Positions 10,809-25,100 of a stretch of DNA of 64,000 nucleotides are shown one piece after another; position 1 is the stretch's first letter; each line of letters begins with the position of its first letter. Position numbers and translations under genes: made by a program. The stretch spans positions 1,158,501-1,222,500 of the forward strand of contig JAQQWL010000006.1 in NCBI GenBank assembly GCA_038363925.1. Direction: 5' to 3'. The notes below the pieces were generated by a model. That model was given only the letters and a program-made list of their open reading frames with translations. It was not told where the DNA came from and did no database searches. This DNA comes from Apiospora phragmitis (taxonomy: Eukaryota; Ascomycota; Sordariomycetes; Amphisphaeriales; Apiosporaceae).

Positions 10809-13788
10809 TTTTAATTATTCTTATTTTTACGAATTATTACTTAAACCTTTAAATAATAATACTTATAAAAACTATATCCATACTTAAACTTAATAATACC
10901 CCTCGCTATAAAAAGGCCCCCGCCACTATTATAAATACCCCTTAACGAGACTTTACTATAAAGGTAAATAGTAATAATAATAATAACGGCCTTACTTAAT
11001 AAGTATTAATTAAACGAATTAAAGAACTTAAATAAAAAAGCGCTAATTATTAATATTATTACGCTAAACTTAAAAAAAACGTAACGAGCTTTTAACTAAA
11101 GACACCTTAAAACAAACATTAAATATTAACGAGCTACGCGAAGAAGTACGCCTTGTCTATACCGCCGTTAATATTATTTAAACCCTTATTACTCTTAAAA
11201 AAGGAATAAAAATTAATACCCCAGCGGCCTTTAACGAGATAAGCGGGAACTTCCGCAAGTTTTTTATATAAATTAAAACTTATTAACGGTTTTACGAAAA
11301 AATAGTTTAAAATATTACTTAGCGAGTTATTTACGCCGCCTCGTTCTTTAAAAATAAAATACTCGCTTAATTTAAACCTTATTTAAACGAACTTATAAAA
11401 AATAATTAATAAATTAAATTATATCGCGTAAAGGTATAACGAATTTTTAAATATTACGATAATTTTAAATAAACTTTTAAATTATTTTTCTAAAACCTTG
11501 ACGAAAAGCGATAAATATAAAAACAATTAAAAACTTTTAAATAAAAAAGATTAACGGCTTCCTAGACCGCCGAATTCCAACGTATTATAATTCGACTAAA
11601 CTATATAAAAATTATAATATATTATCGAGGATTGAAAAAAATATATTAAAAATAAACTTAGCCGGCTTAATAACCCTAATAATTTCTTTTCGTATATAGA
11701 GCTTATTATTAAAATCGACACTCGTATATATAAACGCCGCCGTAAGAAGTAAGGCGGGTAATAACGATAAACCGGTTAAATCTAAGCTAATATAAAGCGA
11801 CTATATTACTATAATTATATACCGCCGAAAAATAATATAATATATAACTATTATAATAAATATAATATAAATGAATATATTATTTACTATAATTATTAAA
11901 AATAAAGGTATTACGTTTAAAAATATTAAATATATAAAAAAAACTTTTTAAAAAACGCAGAAAAATAATATATTAATATTATTAAAATAAAAAATACTTT
12001 TATAATAATTATTAAAAATAATAACGTTACTATTAAACATAATAACCTACCTTAAATAAACTACTAGGATAGTAAGTACACCTCTTATTTAGCGGATAAA
12101 GAAAAAACCGAATAGTTTTTTTAAAACCTTTAAAAATAAAAGGAATTATAGCCGAAACGTTATAATAATATAAAAGGAACGACCCCTCTTATATAATAAA
12201 GATAACGATTTAATAAATAACACTATAAGCTAGTTAAAATAATTAATAAATTATAAACATCTAATTAATATATTAATAAACGAGCTAATAAGCGAGATCG
12301 CTAAATTTAAAAAGTTAAAAATTAATAAATAGTTAATTATCCTTAATATCTTTTACCTCGACTTAAAACATTTATATTAAATATTTATTACGGCCGGGTT
12401 TAATTAAAAAATCTATAATAATTATATAATAAAAAAATAATATCCAAGTTTCCTTTATATATAAAAAGTATTTTACACTCTTATAAATCTTATACATATA
12501 TAACGCTTATATAAAACACCTCGCGGAGAAACTCGAGTATAAATAATTTCTCCGAAAGATCGATAAGCGACCTATTATATAATTATATTTTAATTATATT
12601 ATTAAAAAGATTTAAACGTTAGTCTTTAATAGATAACGCGCGTATCTATTAATATAAAAAACTTATAATAGTTATAATAATATTATTTAAAAGGATAAGA
12701 TTAAAGGGAGTATTTCGAAAATTAATACTTTAAGCACGCTTAAAAAAAATCGTAAACTTATAAACGTTTAAAAAAAAAACGTTTAATATTTTTAAAATAT
12801 ATAAATATATATTTAATAAAAAAAAACTCTTTAATATATTAAAAAACTTATAAAACGCTTATAAATTATAATAAATTTAATAAACTTTTAAAAAACCCGA
12901 ATCTTAAGTATTAAAGATAATACTTTATATAAAGAGGAGTACGAAAATACCTTCGCTAGCGTATTAAAAAACGGATTATAAAAAGCGAAAGGAATAATAG
13001 CGATAATATAACGGTCGATCGTAAGAAATCGTTAATTACTTATAAGAGCAGCGCTCGGAAAATAGACGCCGCCTATTAGAAAGGGACGATAACAGGCGGA
13101 CTAAAACAGGTCCCTGTGCTAAACAATAGATAATCGAGCTATTTATAAATATATTATATTAATAATAAGCGTAAAAAGAGTTTATATTAAAGCGTTATTT
13201 AATAGCGGAACGTAAAGAAACTATATTTTATTACGAATTATTAATTACTTTAAATTTAAATAATAAGAAAAAACGCTTTATGTTAATTAAAACCGTTAAT
13301 AAAGGACTTATAACTTATAACAATAAAGAAATACGAAAGGAAATCGCGAACCTTTTAATTAATGTTAAAGGATATTATAAACGAATTACGTATAATATTA
13401 CGGACGTTATAAGATACGATATAATTTTAAGGATACCTTAGTTACGGGTAAATAATTTTAAAATTAATTAAAAAATAAGCGAACTTTAATAAAATATATT
13501 AAGAAAAGGTTTAATTAATAAGTAGCGATTTAAAAAATAACCCTTTAATAAACTTAAAATCTTTAAAGTATATATTATTATTAAAAAGCCTAAGCCGAAC
13601 GTTATAATAATTATATTAAAAGAGTACCGGTAATTCGAAACTCTTTTTAATAAGAAACTAGAAATATGCTTACCGCTTTATATACGGTAAGATTACGAAA
13701 TACCGTTAAAAGAAGGAAAAGAGCCTCTTTTTATACTAATTTATAAATTAAATCGGGAATATAAAGAAGCCTTAAAAAAATATATTAC
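10809..13788 (+). pseudogene. gag and 5' pol of element A, up to the B1 insertion
   Basis: RIP-inactivated coding region. Gag blocks such as 'ISGNFRKFF' (about 11240) and 'YAASFFKNKIL' (about 11335) are still readable between stops. A degenerate CCHC zinc knuckle follows near 11870-11930 (Cys codons have become Tyr). The protease region follows, then the start of reverse transcriptase, whose 'EIPLKEGKEPLF' block is at about 13700. The frame is cut at 13788 by B1 and continues at 29103. Confidence 0.82.
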
Positions 13789-14310
13789 TATTACGACTTG
13801 ACCTAATCATGCGGCCAAGACCTATAAATCACCGGGCCGGATTTACGATACCCCGCCTAGGCTACGATGTCACGGCTACCGACCGCACTACTAGCTACAC
13901 TAATATAAACGTAACTATACTATAAAAGCGTATAGCGACCACGACGACGGTATCTCGAATAATAACAGGCTGGACACGACCTAAAAGAGCAGCAAGGATA
14001 ACGTCACGTGAGGGATCACGGGGATTATTAGAAACGACGAAGTGAGCCGGTGATCTAACTAACGAGGGGATCACCCGGATCACTGGAATGCGAGGGTAAG
14101 CTAAGTAATCTAACGGATTAATAAGGAAAGAGATTAGATATATAACGACGGACGTTTTTTATATATTTTATATAAATATTCTTTATTTTAATAATTAATT
14201 TAAATATTAATCTTAACTTATTAATAAAATAAATAACCTTAATGATTTTATTATAAATACCTTTAAAATTTATATATTTTAATTACTTTCGTTCTTACGA
14301 ATTATTATTT
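13789..14310 (+). repeat. 5' LTR of B1, first part
   Basis: The first 522 bp of the B1 5' LTR; the rest (115 bp) is at 22008-22122, behind B2. It includes the GATCAC-rich block (about 13995-14095) that has kept many CpA/TpG sites. The short minus-strand open frame here (14083-13895) is a by-product of that block and not a gene. Confidence 0.88.
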
Positions 14311-14949
14311 TATTACGACCTGACCTAATTATACGGCTAAGACTTATAAATCACCGGGCCGGATTTATAATACCCCGCTCAAGCTACGATATTACGGCTA
14401 TTAACCGTACTATTAACTATACTAATATAAACGCACCTATACTATAAAAGCGTATAATAACCACGACGACGGTATCCCGAATAATAGCAGGCTAGACACG
14501 ACTCGAAAGAGCAGCAAAGATAACGTCACGTGAGGGATCACGGGGATCACTAGGAACGACGAAGTGAGCCGGTGATCCTACTAACGAGGGGATTACCCGG
14601 ATCACTGGAATACGAGGGTGAACTAAATAATCTAACGGATTAATAAAGGAAAAGATTAAATATATAAATAATAAATATTTCTTATATATTTTATATAATT
14701 ATTCTTTATTTTAATAATTAATTTAAATATTAATCTTAATTTATTAATAAAATAAATAATTTTAATAAAACTATTATAAATATTTTTAAACGTTTATATA
14801 TTTTAATTATTTTCGTTTTTATAAGTTATTATTTATTATATTAATAAAAGCGATTTTTATTATACGTTTAAATACTCTTTTATATTATTAATATAAACTT
14901 TAATACGTTTTATTAAGTTCCTTTTAAAACTTAAATAGTGTTCGTTATA
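14311..14949 (+). repeat. 5' LTR of B2 (639 bp)
   Basis: Pairs with 21364-22002 at identical length. It starts TATTACGACCTGACC and ends GTTCGTTATA. The GATCAC-repeat block is at about 14525-14620. Confidence 0.9.
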
Positions 14950-17900
14950 TTTTAATTACTTTTATTTTTATAAATTATTATTTAAACTTTTAAATAATAA
15001 TATTATAAAAACTATATTTATACTTAACCTTAATAACACCGTTTAATAAAAAAAAACTCTTACCGCCACCCCTAATACCCCTTAACGAGACCCTATTATA
15101 AACGTTAATAATAAAGATAATAATAACGAACCTACTTAATAAATATTAGTTAAGCGAATTAAAGAACTCGAATAAAAAAGCGACAATTATTAATATTATT
15201 ACATTAAGCTCGAAAAAAAGCGTAACGAGCTTTTAATTAAAAACACCTTAAAATAAATACCTTATAATATTAATAAATTACGTAAAAAAATATATTTCTT
15301 TTATATAATTATTAATATTATTTAAACCCTTATTATATTAAAAAAGGGTATAAAGATTAATACGTTAACACCTTTTAATAAAATAAGCGGAAATCTTTAA
15401 AACTTCTTTATTTAAATTAAAACCTATTAATAATTCTATAAAAAAACGTTTTAAAACGTTACTTAGCGAGTTATCTACGCCGCCTCGTTTTTTAAAAATA
15501 AAATACTCGCTTAATTCGAACTTTATTTAAATAATCTTATAAAAAACGACTAATAAGTTAAGCTATACCGCATAGAGGTATAACATATTTTCGAAAGTTA
15601 CGACGGTTTCGAACACGCTTTTAAATCACTCTTCTAAAACCTCGACGAAAAGCGACAGGCAGAGAGTGAACTTAAAACCTTTAAATAAAAAAAATTAACC
15701 GCTTTTTATATAACCGAGTTCTAACGTATTATAATTTAACTAAATTATACCGAAGCTATAAAAATTATAATATATTATTAAGGATTAAAAAATAATATTA
15801 AAAACGAACTTAGCTAACTTAACGCCTTTAAAAATTTCTTTTTATATATAGAATTTATTATTAAAATTAATACTCGTATATATAAATAACGCCGCGAGAA
15901 ATAAGGCGGATTTTAATAGTAAATTAATTAAATTTAAACTAATACAAAGCAATTATGTTAATATAATTATATACTATTTAAAAATATTACGGCGTATAAT
16001 TATTATAATAAACTTATAAATCTCGACGTTATTAAATATAATAAATAAAATAAAAAACTACGCGATATTTATTATAATTATTAAAAACTAGGACATTACG
16101 TTTAAAAATATCGAGTATTAAAAAAAGATTTTTAACGAATCCTAAACAAATAATAAATTAACGCTACTAAAATAAAAAACACCTTTATAATAATTATTAA
16201 AAATAATAACGTTACTATTAAATATAATAGCTTATCTTAAAAAACCTATTATAATAATAAGTACGCCTCCTATTTAATAAATAAAAAAAATACCGAATAA
16301 TTCTTTAAAGCCCCGAAAAATAAAAGGGGCTATAGCCGAAACGTCGTAATAATACGAAAAAAACGACCCCTCCTTTATAACGAAAATAATAATTTAATAA
16401 ATAATATTACGAACTAGTTAAAATAATTTATAAATTACGAACGCCTAATAAGTATATTAATAAATAAATTAATATACGAAATCGCTAAGTTTAAAAACTT
16501 AAAAACTAATAAATAATTAGCTATCTTTAATATCCCTTACCTCGACTCGAAATACTTATATTAAATACTTATCACGGCTAAGTTTAATTAAAAAATCTAT
16601 AATAATTACGCCGTAAAAAACAACCTACGAATTTCCCCTATATATAAAAAATACTTTACGCTCTTATAAATCTCGTACGTATATAACGCTTATATAAAAC
16701 ACTTTATAAAAAACCTTAAATTCGAATAATTTCCCCGAAAAATTAATAAATAACTTATTACGTAACTATACCCGAACTATACTATTAAAAAAATCCGAAC
16801 GTTAATCTTTAATAAACAACGCGCATACTTACTAATATAAAAAAACCTATAGTAACTATAATAATACTACCTAAAAAAACGAGATTAAAAAGAGTATTTC
16901 GAGAACTAATACCTTAAACACGCCTAAGAAAAATCGCGAGCCTATAAACGTTTAAAAAAGAACGCCTAACGCCTTTAAAACGTATAAATATATACCCGAT
17001 AAAAAAACCCCCTTAATATATTAAAGAACTTATAAAACGTTTATAAATTACCGCGAACTTAATAAACCTTCGAATTACTTAAAAAACCCGGATCTTAAAT
17101 ATTAAAAATAGCACTTTATACGAGGAAGAGTATAGAAACACCCTTACTAACATACTAAGAAACGCCTTATAAAGAACGGAGGGAGCGATAATAACGACAC
17201 GAGGATCGATTATAAAAGATTATTAATTACCCATAGGAATAGCGGTCGGGAAACGAACGCCGCCTACTATAAAAAAACGATAATAAACGGACTAAAATAA
17301 GTCCCTATACTAAATAATAAATAATTAAGCTATTTATAAATATATTATATTAATAATAAACGTAAAAAGAGTTTATATTAAAGCGCTACTTAATAGCGGA
17401 ATATAAAGAAATTATATTTCATTACGAATCATTAATTACCTTAAATTCGAATAATAATAAAAAAACGCCCTATATCGATTTAAAACCGTTAATAAAGGAC
17501 TTATAACTTATAATAATAAAGAAATACGGAAAAAAGTTATAAACCTTCCGGTTAATATTAAAAAACGTTATAAACGAATCACGTATAATATTACGAACGT
17601 CGCAAAATACGACATAATTTTAAAAATACCCTAATTACGGGTAAATAATTTTAAAATTAATTAAAAAATAAGCTAATTTTAATAAAATATACTAAAAAAA
17701 GGTTTAATTAATAAATAACGGTTTAAAAAGCGACCCCCTAATAAACTTAAAATCTTTAAAATATATATTATTACTAAAAAGCTTAAGCCGAACGTTATAA
17801 TAATTATATTAAAAAAGTACCGGTAATTCGAAACACTTTTTAATAAAAAACTAGAAATAGGCTTACCATTTTACACATAATAAAATTATAAAATACCCTT

Positions 17901-20900
17901 TAAAAATAGAAAAAAACCCCTATTTATACCTATATATAAACTTAACCAAGAGTATAAACAAGCTTTAAAAAAGTATATTATAGAAAATCTCGAGAAAAGA
18001 ATTATACGGCCATTTATATTACTAACAAGCTTCCTTATCCTCTTCGTCTAAAAAAGAGTAAAAACGGGAAATCTAAATAGCATATATATATCGATTATTA
18101 AAAACTTAACGAAATTATTATTAAAAACCGGTACCCCCTTCCTTTAATCGGTGATTTATAAAATAAACTACTATACACTAAAATCTTTATAATATTTAAC
18201 CTCGCTAACGTATATAACTTAATCCGAATTAAAAAAAAAAGAGTAAAAAACCGCGTTTTAAACTAAATACGGCTATTTCGAATACTAAGCTATACCGCTT
18301 AACTTAATTAATATACCAGTTAACTTTTAATTTATAATTAACTATATCTTATAAAAATACCTTAATAAGTTTATCGTAATATACCTCAATAATATCCTTA
18401 TTTATTCCGAAAATAATAAATAATACTAAAAACATATAAAGCTAATATTTTAAAAGCTATAAAACGCTAACCTATTAATTAACTTAAAAAAAAGCGAATT
18501 CTACTAACGATCCGTCACCTTTATAAAATACGTAATATCCCTAGGCGAAATCCGAATAAAACCTTCGAAAATCTTAATAATTAAAGAATAACCCACGCCT
18601 ACAAGCGTTATAAAAGTCAGATCCTTCTTAAAACTAACTAATTATTACCGGATCTTTGTCCCCGAATTTAACAAGATAGCGATACTTTTAATAAACTTAA
18701 CGAAAAAAAACGAACCGTTCTAATAAACAGAGAAAAAAAATAAGGCCTTTTACGATATTAAAAAATAAATCCTTAATAAACTAATACTTCGCGTAATAAA
18801 CCTGTCTAGGCCCTTTAAAATTAAAATCGACGTATCGAACTATACGATCGAAGGATAACTTAATTAATAAAATAATAATAAAAAACTACACCCGGTCGTA
18901 TTCTTTTCGAAAAAGCTTAACGAACTAAAGCTTAACTATTAAATCTATAATAAAGAATTAATAACTATTATTAAAGCTTGCAAAAAATAGAGATATTACT
19001 TTAATAAAATAATAAAACTAATTAAGGTCTATATCGATTATAAAAACCTTATAACGTTTACCACTATTAAAGAATTAAATAAATAATAAATACGATAGTT
19101 TAAATTCTTATTAAAATTTAACCTTATTATTATTTACCGGAAAAGTAACGAGAACGGTCGCGCCGATATACTAAGCTAACGACTGAACTATTAAGAAAAA
19201 GTCCCGCCCGAAATACGGACGGTCTTTATTTATAACTAAAACGGTAACCTTACATTATTAAAATAATTAAACGTTATAAACCACGTTTAATATAATAATA
19301 ATTAAGTTATTAAGTTTTAATAATTTAATTGAACTCCCGACCCCGCGAACTACTCTAAAGATCACCTCGGAAACCACGACGGCCTCACTTTCTACCGAAA
19401 TAAGATCTATATTTTTAAGCGGTATTACGAAAACTTTATTAAAGAATTCTATAAATATCTTATATATAAATATCTTATATATAAATATTAACGAGTATTT
19501 AAAACCTAAAAACGAATTATTAAGCAGTTCGATTATAAAAACTTTAAGCTAATCGTGGCTAAGGTAATTAATAAATATAACCTTTATAATAAAACTAAAG
19601 CTACCCGATACCGGTTATACAAAGAATTACAGCTAATCCTACTACTAGATAAAGTATAGAAAACTATCGCACTTAATTTCGTTATTAAGCTCCCTTATTA
19701 GAAAAACCCTTAACTAAGGTTAATTACGACAGTATTTTAATAATTACGAATAAATTTATAAAGTATACTTATTTCTTATTATATAAGGAATTTAATTATA
19801 TTAACGACTTAACGTATACATTCCTTCGAATAATCGTTAATTAATACGGGCTATTAAAAACAATTATCTCTAATTAAAATAAATTATTTATAATAAAATT
19901 CTAAAAGTTATTTATAATATAACTCAGTATTAAATATAAGTTATTTATAATTTATTAGCTTTAAACGAACGAATAAACGAAAAAAATAAACTAAATATTA
20001 AAGTAATACTTACGCTATTATATTAATTATAAATAAAATAATTAAATATAATTATTACTTATAACTTAATTTATTTATAATAACGTAAATAATAAAACTA
20101 CGCATATTTTACTATTCCGAACGAATTACGAGTACGACCCGAAAGTTATTAAAAAACCTTTAAAAAAAGAGCTAGCACTAATCGCGACTATATAAATCGA
20201 AAAACTAAAAGAACTCTAAATTATACTATAATAAAACCTTACCTTCTTTTAATAATAAATAAAAAAATACGCCGACTAAATAAAATTAAAAGGACTAACT
20301 TATAAAAAAAGAGAAAAAAATCTACCTCTTATAATAAAATATTAAAATAAAACGACTAAATAATAAATTAAACTTTAAAAAAATTAAACTATTTAAAATT
20401 ATAAAAATTACTTTAAAAATTAACTACCGATTATTATTATTTAAAATAATATAGATATACCTTATATTTTATATTTTATTACTCGAGCCAGCGGACGAAG
20501 AAACCCTAATTAATATATAACTAAAAATCGAAATAAATTAATACGAGTATAAAATTAATAAAATTATTAATAAAAAAAAATAAGGCTTTTAATACTTTAT
20601 TTAATAAAAAAATTACTTATTAAAAAATAATACTTAAAAACTTAAGAAATATTTAATAAATATTATAAAAAAACTACGGGAATTAAAAAAAAACGAGGTC
20701 AAAATTTATTACGTTTTAATCCATTACTTTAAACGCTCCGAAAAACTGCGCCTCGATAACCGCCTTTAACTCGGCGTACTCGGCCGCCTTTAGCTCGTTT
20801 AAAGAATAAAGACCACGCCTAGCTATCTCTACGCCGCGCGTTATTAAAGAATTCCGCTACCGCTAAATCCGCTTTAGATATTAAAAAGCTCTTTAAGCTT

Positions 20901-21363
20901 CCCGGTAAGCCTTCTTTAAAGTCGCGCTCGCCTCGCGTAGAAAATCACTAGCCGCCTACTCTTTAAAGCGTAAGCGACGAGATTTGTTAATAATTCGAGA
21001 CACCGTAGAAACTAATAAACCGGAACTATCGCAGGACCGACCACGACGAACATACTTTTTATAGCGAGAGATATTATTTAATATAATATACTTTTACTTT
21101 TTTTTTAAAATAAAAAGAATACGGTATAATTTCGAAATTAAATTCGTTAAAAAAAATAATTAAATTATAATATTATTCGGTTTTTTTAAACTTTATATAA
21201 AAAATAAATTTTTTAACTCGATTTAATATAATAAATAAATATTATAATAAAAATATAATAAAAAAAAAGAAAAACTTATTAAGCCCTAATATAATAAACG
21301 GGTAAAAATATTTAAAAAAAACTTAACGCTTCGGAAATAAAATAACTAAAAAAAAGAAAATAA
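14950..21363 (+). pseudogene. gag-pol relic of B2 (Ty3/Gypsy chromovirus)
   Basis: Domain order is readable through the stops. Gag with a RIPed zinc knuckle (about 16060-16120: 'YYNY.KLGHYV.K', the Cys residues converted to Tyr). Reverse transcriptase from about 18020, with 'ILFV', 'YGYFEYQAMPFGLINAP' (about 18265-18320) and the catalytic box at 18382-18393, now Y-L-N-N, the two Asp codons turned to Asn by G-to-A change. RNase H and integrase follow (about 18780-20450). The chromodomain relic lies at about 20540-20700 ('Y-E-Y-K-I-N-K-I-I' and 'K-L-R-E-L-K-K'). A chromodomain after integrase defines the chromovirus group, whose integrase targets heterochromatin. Confidence 0.86.
20716..21070 (-). 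pseudogene. Antisense coiled-coil ORF relic in B2
   Basis: On the strand opposite to pol, between the chromodomain and the 3' LTR, a long frame can be followed to a stop at 20718-20716. Readable parts are SSGLLVSTVSRIINKSRRLR, AASDFLREASATLKKAYREA and NELKAAEYAELKAVIEAQFF. The few stops in it are TAA or TAG where CAA or CAG would be expected, i.e. RIP products of Gln codons. The composition (Ala, Glu, Arg, Lys, Leu) suggests a helical coiled coil. It resembles small hypothetical proteins often annotated in fungal genomes, from memory only. Upstream limit approximate. Confidence 0.55.
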
Positions 21364-22002
21364 TATTACGACCTAACCTAATTATACGGCTAAAACTTAT
21401 AAATTACCGGGCCGGATTTATAATACCCCGCTTAAGTTACGATATTATAATTATTAACCGTACGATTAACTATACTAATATAAACGTATTTATATTATAA
21501 AAGCGTATAATAACCACGATAACGGTATCTCGAATAATAATAAGCTAAACACGACCCGAAAGAGCAGTAAGGATAATGTCACGTGAGGGATCACGGGGAT
21601 CACTAGGAACGACGAAGTGAGCCAGTGATCCCACTAACGAGGGGATCACCCGGATCATTAAAATACGAGGGTGAGCCAAGTGATTTAACAGATTAATAAG
21701 GGAAGAGATTAGATATATAAACGATAAATATTCCCTATATATTTTATATAAATACTCTTTATTTTAATAATTAATTTAAATATTAATCTTAATTTATTAA
21801 TAAAATAAATAGTTTTAATAAAACTATTATAAATATTTTTAAACGTTTATATACTTTAATTATTTTTATTCTTATAAATTATTACTTATTATATTAATAA
21901 ATGCGACTTTTATTACACGTTTAAATACTTTCTCGTATTATTAATATAAACCCTAATACGTCTTACTAGGTTTCTTTTAAAACCTAGATAGCGTTCGTTA
22001 CA
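21364..22002 (+). repeat. 3' LTR of B2 (639 bp)
   Basis: Same length as the 5' LTR. The GATCAC block is at about 21575-21665; within it GGGATCAC (21587-21594) and GTGATCCC (21625-21632) form a perfect 8-bp inverted repeat. It ends TTCGTTACA, followed by the duplicated TATTT. Confidence 0.9.
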
Positions 22003-22007
22003 TATTT

Positions 22008-22122
22008 ATTATATCGATAAAAGCGACTTTTATTGCACGTTTAAATACTCTTTCGTATTATTAATATAAACCCTAGTACGTTTTATTAAGTTTCTTTTAA
22101 AACTTAAATAGCGGTCGTTATA
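22008..22122 (+). repeat. 5' LTR of B1, second part
   Basis: The 115-bp remainder of the B1 5' LTR after B2. It begins ATTATATCGATAAAAGCG, the same sequence found inside the intact LTRs after their TATTT, and ends GCGGTCGTTATA. Together with 13789-14310 it gives 637 bp, the exact length of the B1 3' LTR. Confidence 0.88.
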
Positions 22123-25100
22123 TTTTAATTACTTTTATTTTTATAAGTTATTATTTAAACCCTCGAATAATAATATTATAAGAACTATATCTATACTTAG
22201 CCTTAGTAATACTGTTTAATAAAGAAAGACTCTTATCGCCACCTTTAGTACCTTTTAACGGGACCTTGCGATGGACGTCGATAGTAACGATAGTAACGAC
22301 GGACCTACCCGATAAGCGTTAATTAAGCGAATTAAAAAATTTAAGTAAGAAAGCGCTAATTATTAATATTATTACGTTAAGCTTAAAAAAAAGCGTAACG
22401 AACTCTTAATTAAAAATACTTTAGAATAGATACCTTATAATATTAATAAGTTATACGAAGAAGTACGCTTTTTTTATATAGCTATTTATATTATTTAAAC
22501 CTTTATTATATTAAAAAAAAGTATAAAGATTAATACGTTAATACTTTTTAATAAAATAAATAAAAACCTTTAAAGCTTTTTTATTTAAATTAAAACTTAT
22601 TAATAATTTTATAAAAAAACGTTTTAAAACGTTACTTAATAAGTTATTTACGCCGCCTCGTTTTTTAAAAATAAAGAATTCGTTTAATTTAAACCTTACT
22701 TAAATAAATTTATAAAAAACGATTAATAAGTTAAGCTATGCCGTATAGAGGTATAACGTATTTTCGAAAGTTACGACGGCTTTAAACAAGCTTTTAAATC
22801 ACTTTTTTAAAACCCCGATAAAAAACGACAAGTGGAAAAAGAACTTAAAACCTTTAAATAAAAGATTAGCCGTATTTTACATAACTAAGTTCTAATGTAT
22901 TATAGCTCGACTAAATTATACCGAAGCTATAAAAATTATAATATATTATTAAAAACTAAAGGATAACGTTAAGAACGAACTTAGCCGGCTTAACGCCCCT
23001 AATAACTTTCTTTTATATATAAAGCTTATTATTAAAATTAATACTTATATATATAAACGACGCCGCGAAAATTAAGGCGGACCTTAGCGATAAATTAGTT
23101 AAACCCCGGTTAATATAGGGCGATTACGTTAATATAATTATATACCGCTTAAGAATATTATAGCGTATAATTATTATAATAAGCTTATAAATTTCAACGC
23201 TATTAAATATAATAAATAAAATAAAAAGTAACGCGTTATTTATTATAATTATTAAAAGTAAAGATATTACGCTCGAAAATATCGAGTATTAAAAAAGGAT
23301 TTTTAACGAGTTTTAAACGAATAATACGTTAATATTATTAAAATAGAAGATACCTTTATAATAATTATTAAAAATAATAACGTTATTATTAAATACTGTA
23401 GCTTATTTTAAATAGCCTGTTATAACGATAGGTATACTTTTTATTTAACGGATAAGGAAGGTATTAAATAATTCCTTAAAACCCTGGGAGGTAAGAAAGA
23501 CTATAGCCGAAGCGTCGCGATAATACGGAAAGAACGACCCTTTTTTTATAACGAAAATAATAGTTTTATAAACGATATTACGAGCTAGCTAGAGTAATTT
23601 ATAGACTATAAACGTTTAATAGGTATATTAATAAACGAGCTAATATACGAGATCGTTAAATCTAGAGATTTAAGGATTAATGAGTAGTTAATTATTTTTA
23701 GTACTTTTTACCCCGACTCGAAATACTTGCGTTAAATACTTATTATAGCCGGCTTTAATTAAGGGATTTATAGTAATTATGCCGTAAGGGACGATTTATA
23801 AATTTCTTTTATATATAAAGGGTATTTTACGTTTTTATAGATTTTATACGTATATAACGTTTATATAGAATACTTTGCGAAAAAACTTAAGTACGAATAA
23901 TTTCCTTAAAGGATCGGTAAACGACCTATTACGTAACTATATTTAAATTATATTATCGGAAAAATCCGAATATCGATCCCCAATAGATAACGCGCGTACC
24001 TACTGCTATAAGAAGACCCACGGTGGCTACGATAGTGCCACCTGAAAGAATGAGATTAGAAAGAGTATTTCGAGGATTAATACTTTAAACACGCTTAAGA
24101 AAAATCGCGAGCTTATAGATGTTTAAAGGAGAGCGTTTAACGCTTTTAAGATATATAAATATACGCTTAATAAGAGAACCCTTTTAATATATTAAAAAAT
24201 TTATAAAGCGTTTATAAATTATTATAAATTTCATAAACTTTTGAATTATAAGAAGAACCCGAATTTTAAATATTAGGGATAGTACTTTATACGAAGGGGA
24301 GTATAGAGACACCCTTACCGGCATACTAAGAAACGCCCTATAAAGAACGAAGGAAATAATAGTGACGATACGAGGATCGATCGTAAGAAATTATTAATTA
24401 TTTATAAGAGTAGCGTTTAAGAAATGAACGCCGTTTATTATAAAGGGACGATAATAAGCGGATTAAGACAGGTCTTTATATTAAATAACGGATAATCGAG
24501 CTATTTATAAATATATTATATTAATAATAGGCGTAAAAAGAGTTTATATTAAAGCGTTACTCGATAGCGGAGTATAAAGAAACTATATTTTATTACGAAT
24601 CGTTAATTGCTTTAAATTTAAATAATAAAAGAAAGACGTTTTATACCGATTTAGGACCGTCGATAAAGGATTTATAATTTATAACGATAGAGAAGTATAG
24701 AAAGAAATCGCGAACCTTTTAATTAATATCGGAGGACGTTATAAATAAATTACGTATGATATCACGGACGTCGCAAGATACGATATAATTTTAAAGATAC
24801 CTTAATTACGGGTAAGTAATTTTAAAATTAATTAAAAAATAGGTTAATTTTAATAAGATATATTAAAAAGAGGTTTAATCGATAAATAACGGTTTAAAAA
24901 GCGACCCCTTAATAAATTTAAAGTATTTAAAGTATATATTATTATTAAAAAACTTAAACCGAATATTATAACGATTATATTAAAAGAGTATTAATAATTC
25001 AAAACATTTTTTAATAGGAAACTAGAAATAGGCTTAACGCTTTATATACGGTAAAATTATAAAATACTTTTTAAAGATAAGAAAGAACCCTTATTTATAT

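Larger units (their letters stand above)
14311..22002 (+). mobile_element. Ty3/Gypsy retrotransposon B2, innermost element
   Basis: A complete 7692-bp dead element, inserted into the 5' LTR of B1 with the duplication TATTT (14306-14310 and 22003-22007). It has 639-bp LTRs at both ends, starts TATTACGACC and ends GTTCGTTACA. It must be the youngest of the three, since it interrupts B1, which interrupts A. It contains gag, protease, reverse transcriptase, RNase H, integrase and chromodomain relics on the plus strand, and an antisense frame before the 3' LTR. All are interrupted by RIP stops. Confidence 0.92.

Noticed and set aside
13895..14083. 62-codon open frame (minus)
   Set aside because: Lies wholly within an LTR, over the GATCAC-repeat block; it is open only because that block is less RIPed.
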